Source: Pseudomonas sp. MH9.2
GTDB lineage: Bacteria > Pseudomonadota > Gammaproteobacteria > Pseudomonadales > Pseudomonadaceae
NCBI RefSeq assembly: GCF_034353875.1
Contig: NZ_CP133784.1
Span: 4,802,501-4,866,500 of the forward strand
Length of the DNA stretch: 64,000 nt
Direction of reading: 5' to 3'
In this document: piece after piece, positions 47,336-57,049 of the stretch
How positions within the stretch are numbered: position 1 is the first letter of the stretch
How the letters are laid out: each line of letters starts with the position of its first letter
Notes under the pieces: model-generated
What the model was told of the DNA's origin: nothing
Databases searched by the model: none
The model's input: only the letters and a program-made list of their open reading frames with translations
Translations under genes and position numbers: made by a program

Positions 47336-48250
47336 GTGAGCAGTTTCCTGGACAAAATCAAGAACAAGATCAATGAGGCCTCTCCTGATCTGCTCGCTCG
47401 CACATCCGAGTTGATGGAGAAAGGCAAGAAGGTCGCTGTTGAAATGGCTGACAAGGCCGCTCCCGTGATCAAGCAGGCGTCTGCGAAAGCCAGCGCTTAT
47501 GCCCAAGAAAAATCTCCGATCATTAAGGCGCAGGCGATCAAAGCGCTCGAAGAAGCCAAGGTTCAGCGTGCGGTTCTGCAAGAGAAAGCCCGAAACGACA
47601 AGGTGGCCCACGCCGAGTACGTAAGGACCATGTACTTGATGACCCTTACCCCGCGGTCGCTGGCGTTCATCGACGAGAAATTCAACCATTACGGTCGCTC
47701 GCTGAACTTCATGTGCATCACGGGTGAAGTACTGGCGTCTGACAAGCGTTCTGAGGTGAGGATGTCTGCCAGCCATTCGCTCAGTAGCACAGGTGGCGGG
47801 TTTCTTTGGCAAGGCACCGGCTCGGTGAGCATGAATGTGTCCAGCCACTCCTTCGTCAACGCCACAACCAACACGGCCCATGAGTTCTGGATCCGACTGC
47901 CGGACGGGGTCGAAAAGCCGATCTATCTGTTTGACAGCAACATCCCCATGCGCAAGGGACAGGTTGTTTCGCTGATCTTCTGCAACGCTGACGACAGCCC
48001 CAACGGGATGCTGGTGGCACTGGTCAACCATAATGCCAAAGCGATGTGGAAGGTCCTGGGTCCGGCCGAGATCAATCAGCGTTATAAGCTCTACACCAAA
48101 GAGCCAGGCTTGTTTAATGGTCGGGAAGTTCGCGAGACGACCGCGCGACTGCTCAACGAACTGGATATCCGCTTGAGCCAGTTGGGTGAGTGGGCCAGTC
48201 GCTTCGAAGCGCCCTCGAGTGAAGCCGATTCGGCCCTGCTCGGTCACTGA
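47336..48250 (+). CDS. hypothetical protein, helical N-terminus and beta-rich C-terminus
   Basis: A 304-residue protein from GTG 47336 with GAGGG about 8 bases upstream; the ATG at 47315 lacks a ribosome site. Residues 1-95 are amphipathic and Lys/Ala/Glu-rich (FLDKIKNKINEASPDLLARTSELMEKGKKVAVEMADKAAPVIKQASAKASAYAQEKSP), like apolipoprotein or LEA repeats. The rest looks globular (YGRSLNFMCITGEVLASDKRSEVRMSASHS, HEFWIRLPDGVEKPIYLFDSNIPMRKGQVVSLIF). There is no signal peptide or membrane helix. I do not recognise the family. It follows the NHEJ remnants and converges with pssA. Confidence 0.7.
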   Translation: MSSFLDKIKNKINEASPDLLARTSELMEKGKKVAVEMADKAAPVIKQASAKASAYAQEKSPIIKAQAIKALEEAKVQRAVLQEKARNDKVAHAEYVRTMYLMTLTPRSLAFIDEKFNHYGRSLNFMCITGEVLASDKRSEVRMSASHSLSSTGGGFLWQGTGSVSMNVSSHSFVNATTNTAHEFWIRLPDGVEKPIYLFDSNIPMRKGQVVSLIFCNADDSPNGMLVALVNHNAKAMWKVLGPAEINQRYKLYTKEPGLFNGREVRETTARLLNELDIRLSQLGEWASRFEAPSSEADSALLGH

Positions 48251-48291
48251 GCCCTGTCGTGGGCGCGCTACGCGATCATCGAACGTTGCAA

Positions 48292-49635
48292 TTAGAGGAT
48301 GCGGTACAACAAACGCTCTATGCGAACCCGGCTGACCCGACGCAGAAACGTGCGCACGGCGACCGGGTATTCGCTCAGCGTGTCCAGTTCGTCGTACTTG
48401 CCGACCCGCAAGGTATTACGCATCAGTTGAGTGACTTCCACATCACGGCGTGCAGTCCACTCGGACTTTGGATCGTCGATCAGCAGAGCATTTTCCAGGT
48501 CCAGCTGGAAGGCTCGCGGATTGAGGTTGTTGCCCGTCAGTAAGGTGTAGCGCTGGTCGGCCCAGAGTCCTTTCAGGTGGAATGTGTTGTCGCCGTCTTT
48601 CCACAGGTGCAGATTCAACTGGTCCTTGGCGATGGCCTGCTGATGCTTTTGTGCGAAGCGGCGCAAGCTGATTTCGTAGAGATAAGGCAGTGCGGCAATG
48701 ACTTTAAAGGGCTCGTCGGCCGGGATGAAAAAGTCATTGGCGGTCTTGTCGCCGATGATGATATCGATGGTCACGCCGCGCTTGAGGGCGCGATTGATTT
48801 CCCGCGTCACGGTCACCGGCAGATTGAAATACGGCGTGCACAGCGTCAGTTGTGTCTGACTGGCCGCGATCAACTCGCAAATAGTGCGACTCAGCGGGTT
48901 CTTGTTGCCCACACCCAGCAGGGGAATGACACGCAGGCCACCGGTTTCATCGCTGCCGTCCGATGTGTCGTATGACGTGCGTTTGAGATGGCTCCTGAAG
49001 GCTCGGATTTCACCCCGCAAACTGCGAGAGGTGGGAGGCGCGGGCAGGTCCAGGCGGTGCACGGCTTTGGATGTGAGTACATCGTTGCGCACCAAGTGTT
49101 GCATCGAGTCGGCCAGTGCCTTGTTCTGCAACAGGTGATAGCGATCAAGGCGGTACTTGTCGAACTTGTGCAGGTAGACGTTATTGATGCTGGCGCCACT
49201 GTAGATCACGCAGTCATCGATCACGATTCCCTTGAGGTGCAGCACCCCGAACAGTTCGCGGGTCTGCACAGGCACTCCATACACCGGCACTTCAACGTCA
49301 TGCTCCAGGTTCTGCGCCTGATACCACGCGGAGTTACCGGGCTGCTTGCCGGCACCGATCAACCCTCGTTGTGCGCGAAACCAATCCACCAACACCACGA
49401 CATCCAGTGTCGGCCGCGCTGCTTTGGCGGCGTACAAGGCGTCGAGGATTTCCTGACCGGCTTCATCCTGTTGCAGGTACAGGGCAACCACATAGATTCG
49501 CTGAGTCGCAGCAGCGATTTTCTCCAGCAGGCAGCGTCGGTAGTCGGTGGCGTGGGGCAACATCGTGATTGCATCGGCTGCCAAGGCAAAACCACGAAGC
49601 GTGGGCAGGATGGAACGTCTGAAAGTGGAGCGCAT
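48292..49635 (-). CDS. pssA: CDP-diacylglycerol--serine O-phosphatidyltransferase (PLD type)
   Basis: The 447-residue protein is a phospholipase D-superfamily enzyme with two HxK motifs, HLKGIVIDDCVIYSGASINN and HLKGLWADQRYTLLTGNNLNPRAF. This matches the gammaproteobacterial type of phosphatidylserine synthase, which makes phosphatidylserine on the way to phosphatidylethanolamine, loosely bound at the inner membrane. The basic C-terminus (RTFLRRVSRVRIERLLYRIL) fits membrane contact. Start at 49635 gives the usual length of about 450. It is monocistronic. Confidence 0.88.
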   Translation of the reverse strand: MRSTFRRSILPTLRGFALAADAITMLPHATDYRRCLLEKIAAATQRIYVVALYLQQDEAGQEILDALYAAKAARPTLDVVVLVDWFRAQRGLIGAGKQPGNSAWYQAQNLEHDVEVPVYGVPVQTRELFGVLHLKGIVIDDCVIYSGASINNVYLHKFDKYRLDRYHLLQNKALADSMQHLVRNDVLTSKAVHRLDLPAPPTSRSLRGEIRAFRSHLKRTSYDTSDGSDETGGLRVIPLLGVGNKNPLSRTICELIAASQTQLTLCTPYFNLPVTVTREINRALKRGVTIDIIIGDKTANDFFIPADEPFKVIAALPYLYEISLRRFAQKHQQAIAKDQLNLHLWKDGDNTFHLKGLWADQRYTLLTGNNLNPRAFQLDLENALLIDDPKSEWTARRDVEVTQLMRNTLRVGKYDELDTLSEYPVAVRTFLRRVSRVRIERLLYRIL

Positions 49636-50216
49636 AAGCCTCTCGAAGCGTTAGCCAGATAGCACGGGAGCTTACACCAGAGTGTCAGTGAGAGGGTTTG
49701 CTCTTTGCCTCGCTGCACAAAGTTGACCGGTATGGCAGTTGAAACACGCCAAAGACCATGAGTTGGGCGCGGCCCAGACCGAACAGCTTCATCATCTCTT
49801 GGTGCAGCACGTCGTTGAAACTGAACAATGACAGGGTTTGTTTTTTTATAATCGCGCGGGGGCATGGTGCCTGACCTTTTTGGCGAGCACGCCGGAAAAC
49901 GCTAATAGTGCTGATCGCGAATACTTCTACTATCACCAACCATATGAAAATATGGGGCCGCACGTTCAGCTGGATGTTTAATCCCGTCCCGATGCGTTCT
50001 GTATCCGGACAAGAGGGTGATGGCTATTTGATAGCTCTCTGATAAGCTTCAGATCGTGAGCCAGGAGGTTAGCTGAATGACGCTACTCGTCGGTTCGCAC
50101 CCTCAACAGAAGTGGATGCCATGGATGTGTGATTGCCTGTGGATCGATTGCCCGAACAGCCATCCTGTCTCATTCCCCGCCCTTATCGAGCGGTAGGGCA
50201 GAGGAGCCTCGACCCC
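49636..50216. other. gene-poor stretch between pssA and the diguanylate cyclase
   Basis: The only sizeable opening is a 92-codon minus-strand frame (49685-49963, GTG start) with a hydrophobic N-terminus and FNDVLHQEMMKLFGLGRAQLMVFGVFQL. Its second half looks protein-like, but I recognise nothing and see no ribosome site, so it may be a relic. The rest probably holds divergent promoters. Confidence 0.4.
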
Positions 50217-51290
50217 ATGCAAGACCCCGGAGGAAAAGGACTTTCACTCACGAAGCGGCTGTACAAGTCGCGCACGCTGGGAATGATCCTCGGGTTTTTC
50301 TGCGTTGCCGCCGTCGTCTACCCACTGCACAAGTCTGGCTGGGTATGGGGGCTGATGGTCCTTACCGGATTTGTCTGGCCGCATCTGGCCTTTCAATGGG
50401 CTCGCGTATCGACGGTTCCATTCCAGGCTGAGCAGCGCAATCTACTGATTGATTCATGTCTAGGCGGCCTCTGGGTGGGGGCCATGCAATTCAACCTGCT
50501 GCCCAGCGTCATCGCTCTTTCAATGATGTCCATGAACAATATGGCCATCGCGGGGCCGCGTTTTCTGCTGGGAGGCTGGCTGGCACAAGCGTTGGGTATT
50601 GCGGTCTCCCTGCTGATTTTTTCCCCGGTATTTACGCCCGAAACCACAGTTTTCCAGATGTATGCCTGTGTACCTTTGCTCGCTATCTACCCGTTGGCGC
50701 TTGGCTGGGTTGCGTACAAACAGACTCATCTGCTGAAAAACCACAAGCGCGAATTGCTGACCCTCAGTCGTACCGACAGCTTGTCGGGCCTGTTGAACCA
50801 TGGCTCGTGGAAGGATCATCTGGACCTTGAGTTCCAGTCCTGCAGCAATACGCAGCAGAGTGGCACCATCGCCCTGATCGACATCGATCACTTCAAAGTG
50901 ATCAACGATACCTATGGCCATGTGGTGGGGGACCATGTGCTCCGGCAATTGAGCACGGTACTCAAACAAAACCTGAGGGCCTCGGATCTGGCAGGGCGGT
51001 ATGGCGGCGATGAGTTTTGCGTGATCTTGCCTGATACCCCGATCGTGGTCGCGGCCGAGATTATGGACCGCCTGCGCGATACCTTCGGCTCCATCCGTTA
51101 CGAACGGGAACCGGCGATGAGGGTCAGCCTTAGCATTGGACTGGCCGCCTACAGCCCTGCCCATCTGGATGCGACCAGTTGGCTAAGTGACTCCGACAAG
51201 GCGCTGTATGGGGCTAAAAGCACGGGGCGTGACCGGGTCGGTTGTTTGATTGACGGGGCATTTCATCAGGTCGTGCGTGATCCCGCTTGA
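50217..51290 (+). CDS. diguanylate cyclase with MASE2 membrane domain
   Basis: The 357-residue protein has an N-terminal MASE2-type domain (about residues 10-170) with several membrane helices and a GGDEF domain (about 185-345). The active site reads GGDEF at 263-267 and is intact. RASD at 254-257 is the inhibitory c-di-GMP site at the standard distance, so product feedback is expected. This layout is that of AdrA/DgcC-like cyclases, which promote biofilm matrix production. GAGGAG lies 10 bases before the ATG at 50217. Monocistronic. Confidence 0.88.
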   Translation: MQDPGGKGLSLTKRLYKSRTLGMILGFFCVAAVVYPLHKSGWVWGLMVLTGFVWPHLAFQWARVSTVPFQAEQRNLLIDSCLGGLWVGAMQFNLLPSVIALSMMSMNNMAIAGPRFLLGGWLAQALGIAVSLLIFSPVFTPETTVFQMYACVPLLAIYPLALGWVAYKQTHLLKNHKRELLTLSRTDSLSGLLNHGSWKDHLDLEFQSCSNTQQSGTIALIDIDHFKVINDTYGHVVGDHVLRQLSTVLKQNLRASDLAGRYGGDEFCVILPDTPIVVAAEIMDRLRDTFGSIRYEREPAMRVSLSIGLAAYSPAHLDATSWLSDSDKALYGAKSTGRDRVGCLIDGAFHQVVRDPA

Positions 51291-51387
51291 GTGCGGGGTC
51301 GCAGTAAACATGCTGTTCAGCAAGGACTCGTTAGCGCTTGCCTTGAGCCGATAACGGAGCCTTGCCTTCAGCACGGGTGAAATGCGC

Positions 51388-52518
51388 TCAATACCCGCTT
51401 CGACGAAGAAGGGTGTCGAGGCTTTCTGAAGACGGACGGCCATAGAACGTCAGCAGTTGTGCCGCGCGGTTGGTGAAGAAACCGTCGACTCCGCGGGCGC
51501 TGAGTGCTTTGAAATCCACCTCGTCATCGACGGTGTAGGGATGGATTATCAGGCCTTTGTCATGGGCCATACGGTTCATCCATGGCTTGACCAAGTCCAC
51601 ATAACTTTGATCGCCACCGTCTTTGAGCGCTGATGAAGGCCCAATGCCGATTGCTCCGTGAGCTTTGGCCCACTCAATCCACCCGGCGAACTCCGCTTCG
51701 GACTTCACGTCCTGTCCGGCATAAAAGCTGGCCTTGTCTTTGGCGCCAGAGGTCTTGAACGTGGCGTCCGAACTGGCCTGGATATAGCCATCCCCTAACC
51801 ACAACAACAGCACTTTTGGCACCTGTGGCATGCTTTTTTGCAGCAGTTCGAGGCTTGGTTTTTCGAAGGTCTGCAAGACCACGCGACCAGGCATGTGCGC
51901 GACATTCACCCGGCCCTGGGCGGCTTCGGGTCGTTGATCGAGCCAGCCGCGTTTGGCCAGGACATTTTTAAGGTCTTCTTCTATGCCGGGAAACTGGGCG
52001 GGAACCTTGGTCTCGATATACAGCCCCGGTTTGTTCTCACCGCCCTCGGCGATATCGATGACTTCGTCCAGGGTCAGAATTTTTAAACCGACATAACTGC
52101 TGCGGGCTCTGGCGGGGAAGGCGGTATTGAACCAGGAACCAGCGTCCAGCTGTTTGAGCTCCGCCAGCGTGAAGCTGCTCACAGGTTGCGTGATCCGGTC
52201 CGGGTAGACCTGCGCGATGTTGGTAGTGCGTCGGAGGGTATCGTCATGCAGGGCGATCAGAACTCCGTCCTTGGTGCGCTGAATATCCATTTCCAGATAA
52301 TCAGCCCCCAGCTCTCGAGCCAGCATATAAGCGGGAATGGTTTCCTCTGGCGCATCAAACGACGCGCCCCGGTGCGCAATGACGGCAGGCCAGGGCACCC
52401 CGATTTTGGCGGCGAGTGTCTTGCTCGGCGGTTCAATCGCGAGCGTGGACTCACTCATCAGCAGCGCGCTCGCCAACAGTGTCATGAGCCCGACCGCTCG
52501 TGGAATACCTTTCAACAT
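51388..52518 (-). CDS. glpQ: periplasmic glycerophosphodiester phosphodiesterase
   Basis: The 376-residue protein starts at 52518 with AAGGA upstream and a signal peptide (LMTLLASALLMSESTLA). The GDPD barrel shows AHRGASFDAPEET, EMDIQRTKDGVLIALHDDTLRRTT and a C-terminal DFKALSARGVDGFFTNRAAQLL, with the expected His pair, Glu and Asp. It should split glycerophosphodiesters into glycerol-3-phosphate and an alcohol in the periplasm. Its length matches GlpQ-type enzymes. No glpT lies nearby. Confidence 0.87.
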   Translation of the reverse strand: MLKGIPRAVGLMTLLASALLMSESTLAIEPPSKTLAAKIGVPWPAVIAHRGASFDAPEETIPAYMLARELGADYLEMDIQRTKDGVLIALHDDTLRRTTNIAQVYPDRITQPVSSFTLAELKQLDAGSWFNTAFPARARSSYVGLKILTLDEVIDIAEGGENKPGLYIETKVPAQFPGIEEDLKNVLAKRGWLDQRPEAAQGRVNVAHMPGRVVLQTFEKPSLELLQKSMPQVPKVLLLWLGDGYIQASSDATFKTSGAKDKASFYAGQDVKSEAEFAGWIEWAKAHGAIGIGPSSALKDGGDQSYVDLVKPWMNRMAHDKGLIIHPYTVDDEVDFKALSARGVDGFFTNRAAQLLTFYGRPSSESLDTLLRRSGY

Positions 52519-52791
52519 GTTTGATTTTCCTTTTCTGCACGGATCATTCACGCCCGTCTTGATCGCCATGCAGGCCCCGATAAATCGAGGCCTCCCAAGT
52601 CTCAAGCATTAACAGCAACCATCAGCGAGAGCAATCAAGCTGTCGTTGCTGCACTGTAGCAAGTCGTCGATGACGAAATGGTGAGTGAGCCGTCGGTCAC
52701 TTTTGCAACGATTCGGCCCGTTTCAGGTATTCCAGGAACCGACAGGTCACGGTTAAAATGGCGCCAATTTTTAGTGAGGAATCATCCAGGC

Positions 52792-53049
52792 ATGGAGATG
52801 ACGGTAAAGACTTTTTTGGAACTCAACATAGCGAAGCGAGAGCCTGGCGTATTCTTTTCGAGCTGTATCCGTAGCTTCACTGATACCGAACTGCTCTACG
52901 AAATAGACGTTGATCAGAACTTGGAGACAGTGGATGTCGGGCTGTACTCGATGCATGACAAGTACGTGTGGTCACAGAAGCGTGTTTATTTCATCTATGA
53001 CGAAGACGGCAAACAGTTCCTTCGCTCAGTCCCCCGGAACCAGATCTGA
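52792..53049 (+). CDS. small hypothetical protein
   Basis: An 85-residue protein (MEMTVKTFLELNIAKREPGVFFSSC ... VYFIYDEDGKQFLRSVPRNQI), probably alternating strands. GAGGA lies about 11 bases before the ATG at 52792; ATG 52798 is equally possible. I recognise no family. Balanced composition and a T-rich stretch after the stop support a real gene. It has no obvious partner. Confidence 0.55.
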   Translation: MEMTVKTFLELNIAKREPGVFFSSCIRSFTDTELLYEIDVDQNLETVDVGLYSMHDKYVWSQKRVYFIYDEDGKQFLRSVPRNQI

Positions 53050-53135
53050 CACTCATCGAATCATCTGGTTTTTTTGACCTGACATCATGTGCATAAGGGC
53101 GTCTCGGGTGCCTTTTTGCGCCCGCTCTAGAATCC

Positions 53136-53696
53136 TCACAAAAGCCCTTCCTGCATCCGTAACCGCCACCGCCCGTTGAACCGCAACTCAGTCGCGGATA
53201 ATGGCTCGATGTCTATCGAGTTGAAGGCTGCCGTTGGGCACTGCAGGGCATGCAGGATGGCGGCGCGGATGACGAAGGGGTGGGTGATCGCGACGAAGTG
53301 TCCCTGCATGCGCAGGGTGTCGAGCCATGCGCCGACGCGGGCGCAGACCTCGGCCACCGATTCGCCGCCGTGCGCAGTTGAAGCGCTGTCTGCACTCCAG
53401 GCCTGGAGTGCTTCGGGCTCATGCGCCTGGAGGTCTTTGATGCGTTTGCCTTGCCAGTGTCCAAAATCGCAATCGCGCAACTCAGGGACGATATCCATCT
53501 GCGACCCGAACAGGTGAGCGGTTTGCCGGGCGCGGATCTCGGGTGCGCTGAGTAAATGCACGGAGGGCTTGAAGCGGTCGGCCAGCGAATGCCCTGCAGC
53601 CTGCCAATCCAGTTCGACAGGCTCGTCCAGCGGAAAACGCGCGAGCTTCTGTGCGAGTGTCCGGGCATGGCAGATCAAGGTCAAACGAGTCGCCAT
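53136..53696 (-). CDS. histidine phosphatase-like protein lacking the RHG arginine
   Basis: The 186-residue protein has the phosphoglycerate mutase-like fold: the N-terminal phosphohistidine motif region, SAPEIRARQTAHLFG, LRDCDFGHWQGKRIKDL, and the second His in AITHPFVIRAAILHAL. The signature RHG is replaced by CHA (Cys9, His10, Ala11), so the catalytic His is kept but the Arg that binds phosphate is lost. Activity may be altered. It may be related to CobC-type phosphatases, but no cobalamin genes are near. Confidence 0.8.
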   Translation of the reverse strand: MATRLTLICHARTLAQKLARFPLDEPVELDWQAAGHSLADRFKPSVHLLSAPEIRARQTAHLFGSQMDIVPELRDCDFGHWQGKRIKDLQAHEPEALQAWSADSASTAHGGESVAEVCARVGAWLDTLRMQGHFVAITHPFVIRAAILHALQCPTAAFNSIDIEPLSATELRFNGRWRLRMQEGLL

Positions 53697-53867
53697 TATG
53701 GGGATCCATACGGGGTTTACGGGTGGGCAAGTTTACATGCCTCATGCCCTTGTATCATTTCGCGGGAGCGACCGCCGTTTGCCACGTGACGGGCAGGCCT
53801 GATAGACGGCATAGTCCTCAGACTGATTGAGTGTGGTCTGACAGTGGACTTGGGGATGGAGGAACGT

Positions 53868-54803
53868 ATGACGACTGTTCTAGTGCTGGTTGAAACCATT
53901 AACGACTATTTGCCGATACTCGAAAACAGTGGTTTTAACCTGATTCTCGCGCCGAGTCCGGCCGAGCGGGCAAAAGCCATCGAGACGCATGGTGCGCAGA
54001 TCAATGCCGTATTAACCCGCGGTCCGCTGGGTTTTTATGCCGATGAGATCGCCGCGCTACCTCATCTGGAAATCATCTGCGTGATCGGCGCCGGCTATGA
54101 GCATGTCGACCTTGAGGCCGCCAAGGCTCGGAATATTACGGTGACAAACGGGGCCGGGGTCAATGCACCCTCGGTCGCCGATCACGCCTTGGCGCTGTTG
54201 CTGTCGCTGGTGCGTGATATCCCGCGTGCCGATGCATCGGTACGGCGCGGCGAGTGGCGTAAAGTCATGCGTCCTTCGCTGGCTGGCAAACGCCTCGGTA
54301 TTCTTGGGCTGGGCGCGGTGGGCATGGCGATCGCCAAACGTGCCGTTCTGGGTTTTGATATGTCCGTGAGTTATCACAATCGCCAGCCCCGCAGTGATGT
54401 GCCTTACGCTTATTGCGCAAGCCCGGTCGAACTGGCGAGCACCTCGGACTTCTTTATCGTCGCGACCCCGGGTGGGGCAGAAACTCTGCAGTTGGTCGAC
54501 AAACACGTACTGGATGCCCTGGGCCCTCACGGTTTTATCGTCAACATCGCGCGTGCCAGCGTCATCTCGACGGCGGACCTGATCGATGCGCTTGAACATG
54601 ATCGTATCGCTGGCGCCGCACTGGATGTCTTCGATAATGAACCGCAGGTACCGGACGCGCTCAAGGCGTTGAGCAACGTGGTGCTCACCCCTCATGTCGC
54701 AGGACTCTCTCCGGAAGCTTCGCAGGGTACTGTTCAGTTGGTGGCGGACAATCTGCTGGCGTACTTTTCCGGGCAACCGGTGCTGACCCCAGTGCGCAGT
54801 TGA
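53868..54803 (+). CDS. D-isomer-specific 2-hydroxyacid dehydrogenase
   Basis: The 311-residue protein starts at 53868 after GGAGGAACGT. It has an NAD(P) motif GILGLGAVGMAIAKRA-type (LGIL at the Rossmann start), the catalytic Arg in VNIARASVI, the Glu region and the catalytic His in VVLTPHVAGLSPEA. It should reduce glyoxylate, hydroxypyruvate or a similar 2-keto acid. Basic residues after the second strand suggest NADPH, though this is weak. A DUF488 gene follows after 55 bases. Confidence 0.87.
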   Translation: MTTVLVLVETINDYLPILENSGFNLILAPSPAERAKAIETHGAQINAVLTRGPLGFYADEIAALPHLEIICVIGAGYEHVDLEAAKARNITVTNGAGVNAPSVADHALALLLSLVRDIPRADASVRRGEWRKVMRPSLAGKRLGILGLGAVGMAIAKRAVLGFDMSVSYHNRQPRSDVPYAYCASPVELASTSDFFIVATPGGAETLQLVDKHVLDALGPHGFIVNIARASVISTADLIDALEHDRIAGAALDVFDNEPQVPDALKALSNVVLTPHVAGLSPEASQGTVQLVADNLLAYFSGQPVLTPVRS

Positions 54804-54858
54804 ATCGAGCGTTAACGTTGTGACCCTGTTACGTAGCCGTCGGTAAAAGGAGAAGGCC

Positions 54859-55260
54859 ATGATTCAATGCAAGCGCGCTTATGACCCGGCGTCCCCCGCA
54901 GATGGTTATCGGGTATTGGTCGACCGACTTTGGCCAAGAAACATGCGCAAAGACCGCTTGGTCCTCAACGAGTGGCTGCCTGACACGGGCCCGACCACCC
55001 CGTTAAGAAAGGCGTTCAAAAGCGGCGCGATGAGCTTCGCGGATTTTTGTACGGGGTATCGCCAAGAACTGACGGCTCATCCGGAACATTGGTGGCGACT
55101 TCTCGAACCTGCCCGCCAAGGCACGCTGACACTCATCTATTCGGCGAAGGACACGGAACATAACAATGCAATCGTGCTGAGGGAGTGGCTTGAAGAAGAA
55201 CTGGATAAGCAAGGGCCGCAAAGTTCTCCCGTCTGTTATGCCGGCTCACACCTCAAGTGA
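54859..55260 (+). CDS. DUF488 family protein
   Basis: The 133-residue protein begins MIQCKRAYDPASPADGYRVLVDRLWPRNMRKDRL, the standard DUF488 opening, and has LTLIYSAKDTEHNNAIVLREWLEEEL near the end. The family is widespread, with no agreed function. AAAGGAGAAGGCC before the ATG is a strong ribosome site. It may be co-transcribed with the dehydrogenase 55 bases upstream. Confidence 0.85.
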   Translation: MIQCKRAYDPASPADGYRVLVDRLWPRNMRKDRLVLNEWLPDTGPTTPLRKAFKSGAMSFADFCTGYRQELTAHPEHWWRLLEPARQGTLTLIYSAKDTEHNNAIVLREWLEEELDKQGPQSSPVCYAGSHLK

Positions 55261-55493
55261 GTAACAGGTGTAATGCAAGTCACTTCAATAAAAGTGAAGT
55301 TAAACATCATTAATTTGACATTGCCCAGCGTGCCGCTGATCGGCACACTGCGGGCGCTCACGGTTTACTGTCTCCATCCCCGCTGTCTCGAGTGCTTGCT
55401 TCATTGAGTTCTGACGCTTGGATTCAAGGCACACATGTGTCTTTTTTTCGGCGATCAGTGTGAGTCACTCAGTGTGCTTGTAATGGAATAATT
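55261..55493. promoter_or_regulatory. control region before the orphan ccoN
   Basis: It contains GTGCCG-CTGAT-CGGCAC (55330-55346) and ACTTCA/TGAAGT (from about 55282) inverted repeats. I looked for an Anr/Fnr box (TTGAT-N4-ATCAA) and found none that is convincing; TTGGATTCAA near 55420 is too short. Confidence 0.35.
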
Positions 55494-56930
55494 ATGGCCC
55501 GTGTAACCGCTCCCGATATCAACGCTTCCTATAATTACGACGTTGTTCGCCGCTTCACGTTAATGACCCTGTTCTGGGGGATCCTTGGCATGGGGATGGG
55601 CGTGATTCTGGCCGCACAGTTAGTCTGGCCGGAGCTGAACTTGAATATGCCATGGACCACGTTTGGCCGCTTGCGGCCTGTCCATACTAATCTGGTGATT
55701 TTTGCATTTGGTGGCGGTGCATTATTTGCAACGTCATTGTATGTGGTTCAGCGCACCAGTCGGGTTCGGTTGATATCCGACAGGTTGGCCAACTTTGTAT
55801 TCTGGGGCTGGCAAGCCATTATCGTTGCCCTGCTGATCACGTACCCCTTGGGCTATACCACGTCCAAGGAATACGCCGAAATGGAATGGCCAATTGCGAT
55901 AGCGGTGGCCGTCGTCTGGGTGGCGTATGCCTATTTATTTTTCGGCACTATCGCCCGCCGCACCGTTAAACATATTTATGTCGGTAACTGGTTTTACGGT
56001 GCCTTCATCGTGGTGACAGGCATGGTGCATGTGATCAATCACCTTTCGGTTCCGGTCAGTTTGCTAAAGTCCTATTCGGTCTATTCCGGCGCGACCGATG
56101 CAATGGTCCAGTGGTGGTATGGCCATAGCGTTGTGGGCTTTATTTTGTCTGTCGGCTTTTTGGGCATGATGTATTACTTCGTGCCGAAACAGGCCGCGCG
56201 GCCGATTTACTCCTATCGGTTATCCATCGTGCACTTCTGGTCAATCATCACTCTGTACATCTGGGCGGGTCCGCACCATTTGCACTACACCGCACTGCCC
56301 GACTGGGCTCAGTCGCTGGGCATGGCGATGTCGATGATTCTGCTGGCGCCAAGCTGGGGCGGCATGATCAACGGCATGATGACCCTGTCGGGGGCGTGGC
56401 ATAAGTTGCGTACTGACCCGATTTTGCGATTCCTTGTCGTGTCCCTGGCGTTCTACGGCATGTCGACCTTTGAAGGGCCGATGATGGCGATCAAAACCGT
56501 CAATGCGCTTTCCCATTACACCGACTGGACCATTGGCCACGTACACGCTGGCGCGCTCGGCTGGGTTGCCATGATCAGCATCGGGACGCTGTACCACATG
56601 ATCCCCAAACTGTATGGCCGCGAACACATGCATAGCGTGGGGCTGATCAACGTGCACTTCTGGCTGGCGACCATAGGTACCGTTTTGTACATCGCGTCGA
56701 TGTGGGTCAATGGCATCACTCAGGGGTTGATGTGGCGTGCGATCAACGATGACGGGACATTGACTTACTCCTTCGTCGAAACGCTACAAGCCAGTCACCC
56801 AGGCTACGTTGTGCGACTTATCGGCGGCTCGACCTTCGCTGGCGGGATGCTGCTGATGGCCTACAACACCTGGCGCACTGTGCGAGCAGGCGAGCGCAAC
56901 GTCCAATCACCGATTGTGGCCGTGGCTTGA
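55494..56930 (+). CDS. ccoN: orphan cbb3-type cytochrome c oxidase subunit I
   Basis: The 478-residue protein is the catalytic haem-copper subunit with about 12 helices. All key residues are present: haem b ligands His64 and His351, haem b3 ligand His349, CuB ligands His211, His261 and His262, and the cross-linked Tyr255; they fit P. stutzeri CcoN numbering with an offset of 4. It should reduce oxygen in the inner membrane with partner subunits, but ccoO, ccoQ and ccoP are not adjacent. P. aeruginosa also has orphan ccoN3 and ccoN4, which swap into other cbb3 complexes. Confidence 0.9.
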   Translation: MARVTAPDINASYNYDVVRRFTLMTLFWGILGMGMGVILAAQLVWPELNLNMPWTTFGRLRPVHTNLVIFAFGGGALFATSLYVVQRTSRVRLISDRLANFVFWGWQAIIVALLITYPLGYTTSKEYAEMEWPIAIAVAVVWVAYAYLFFGTIARRTVKHIYVGNWFYGAFIVVTGMVHVINHLSVPVSLLKSYSVYSGATDAMVQWWYGHSVVGFILSVGFLGMMYYFVPKQAARPIYSYRLSIVHFWSIITLYIWAGPHHLHYTALPDWAQSLGMAMSMILLAPSWGGMINGMMTLSGAWHKLRTDPILRFLVVSLAFYGMSTFEGPMMAIKTVNALSHYTDWTIGHVHAGALGWVAMISIGTLYHMIPKLYGREHMHSVGLINVHFWLATIGTVLYIASMWVNGITQGLMWRAINDDGTLTYSFVETLQASHPGYVVRLIGGSTFAGGMLLMAYNTWRTVRAGERNVQSPIVAVA

Positions 56931-57049
56931 TTGACGACAAGAGATGTGAAGCGCTTCCCTGTCCTGGGATGAATTTTTTTTAGTATCGTCGCCCTGATAC
57001 GAGGCTCATCCATTTGTTTGGGTGCGCCTTTTTAATTCTGGTTTTGATT

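Noticed and set aside
55415..55430. Possible Anr/Fnr box before the orphan ccoN
   Set aside because: TTGGATTCAA has the outer TTG/CAA but lacks the spacing of TTGAT-N4-ATCAA.
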